Part shown: positions 63,842-64,000 of the stretch, piece by piece
Layout: each line of letters starts with the position of its first letter
Position numbering within the stretch: position 1 is the stretch's first letter
Source of the DNA: Serratia sp. M24T3
GTDB lineage: Bacteria; Pseudomonadota; Gammaproteobacteria; Enterobacterales; Enterobacteriaceae
Reading direction: 5' to 3'
Assembly (NCBI RefSeq): GCF_000257645.1
Contig: NZ_AJHJ01000002.1
Span: 302,912-366,911 of the forward strand
Length of the DNA stretch: 64,000 nt
Translations under genes and position numbers: made by a program
Notes under the pieces: model-generated
What the model was told of the DNA's origin: nothing
Databases searched by the model: none
The model's input: the letters and a program-made list of their open reading frames with translations, nothing else

Positions 63842-64000
63842 ATGAGCTTATTAAGAAACACGTCTAACCATGCCTCATATCTTATGGCGCTCGATGCCGG
63901 CACTGGCAGTATTCGTGCGGTGATTTTTTCTCTTGAAGGACAGCAGATTGCCGTTGGTCAGGCTGAATGGCAGCACAATCCGCTGTCTGACGTCCCGGGA
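63842..64000 (+). CDS. lsrK: autoinducer-2 kinase LsrK (partial, runs off window)
   Basis: The first 53 residues of the FGGY-family kinase that phosphorylates AI-2 after import. They contain the ATP-binding start [17 protein letters not shown] and [16 protein letters not shown], nearly as in E. coli LsrK. The frame is open to the window end. LsrR, the AI-2 repressor, usually follows lsrK. Confidence 0.93.
   Translation, partial: MSLLRNTSNHASYLMALDAGTGSIRAVIFSLEGQQIAVGQAEWQHNPLSDVPG

Noticed and set aside
1..64000. CRISPR array, rRNA genes, intact insertion sequences or prophage
   Set aside because: No regular spaced repeats, rRNA segments, transposases or phage structural genes were seen anywhere in the window.

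Overview
The window reads as chromosome of an Enterobacterales bacterium, probably from the Yersiniaceae/Hafniaceae side (Serratia, Rahnella, Ewingella or Rouxiella-like). The basis is an enterobacterial-type tRNA-Asn, close full-length matches (from memory) to ShiA, YaiL, YdcJ, DdpX, BudA/BudB, LsrG and LsrK, and a convergent, 3'-overlapping luxR/luxI pair. Most genes have moderate GC with good Shine-Dalgarno sites. AT-rich patches at about 17.9-20.3 kb, 27.7-30.2 kb, 48.4-49.8 kb and 61.4-63.2 kb look like accessory DNA.

Layout: (1) 0-2.8 kb: acetoin/butanediol genes, a partial LysR regulator (budR/alsR) divergent from budA-budB. (2) 2.8-6.9 kb: a 4-oxalomesaconate module (galB-galC-galD) divergent from a LysR-type regulator with two DNA-binding domains; no ring-cleavage dioxygenase is present. 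(3) 6.9-14.2 kb: a D-Ala-D-Ala dipeptide operon (RpiR-type regulator, ddpX, ddpA, ddpB, ddpC, ddpD, ddpF) with a strong nested palindrome upstream. (4) 14.4-17.6 kb: two divergent paralogous M20 amidohydrolases and a single-cysteine DsbA-family protein. (5) 17.7-20.3 kb: tRNA-Asn followed by a probable integrase scar and a low-GC PEP-synthase-like gene. (6) 20.4-27.7 kb: AraC regulator, RidA-like protein, shiA, a pseudouridine synthase, yaiL, a secreted beta-propeller, a GNAT and a GNAT pseudogene with an internal deletion. (7) 28.0-30.1 kb: mesX-mesD, an oxygen-dependent, folate-independent methionine synthase pair. (8) 30.3-35.5 kb: nhaA, an ABC-F ATPase with an upstream leader peptide, and ydcJ/hglS.

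(9) 35.6-44.1 kb: a biotin-centred cluster. An SDR, a stand-alone biotin ligase and the ECF biotin importer bioMNY are followed by a thioesterase, an acyl-CoA ligase, a thiolase lacking its second catalytic cysteine, and an enoyl-CoA hydratase. The ligase/thiolase pair beside bioY recalls the Bacillus yhfUTS (bioY2-ligase-thiolase) arrangement. (10) 44.1-49.5 kb: small membrane protein, LysR regulator, LysE exporter, DUF998 protein, MFS transporter, acyltransferase.

(11) 49.9-59.9 kb: two divergent operons: an LLM flavin monooxygenase with an oligopeptide-type ABC importer, and an amino-acid-type ABC importer with an embedded GNAT. The monooxygenase, GNAT and importer genes match those of Bacillus yxeKLMNO, so assimilation of an S-substituted cysteine is the best guess. 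(12) 60.1-64.0 kb: MFS transporter, then a signalling corner with an AHL pair (luxR/luxI) beside AI-2 genes (lsrG and the start of lsrK).

The observations most worth following up are the ABC-F leader peptide, the tandem-HTH regulator of the gal module, the biotin-linked acyl cluster with its altered thiolase, the monooxygenase/GNAT/double-importer locus, and the tRNA-Asn islet.
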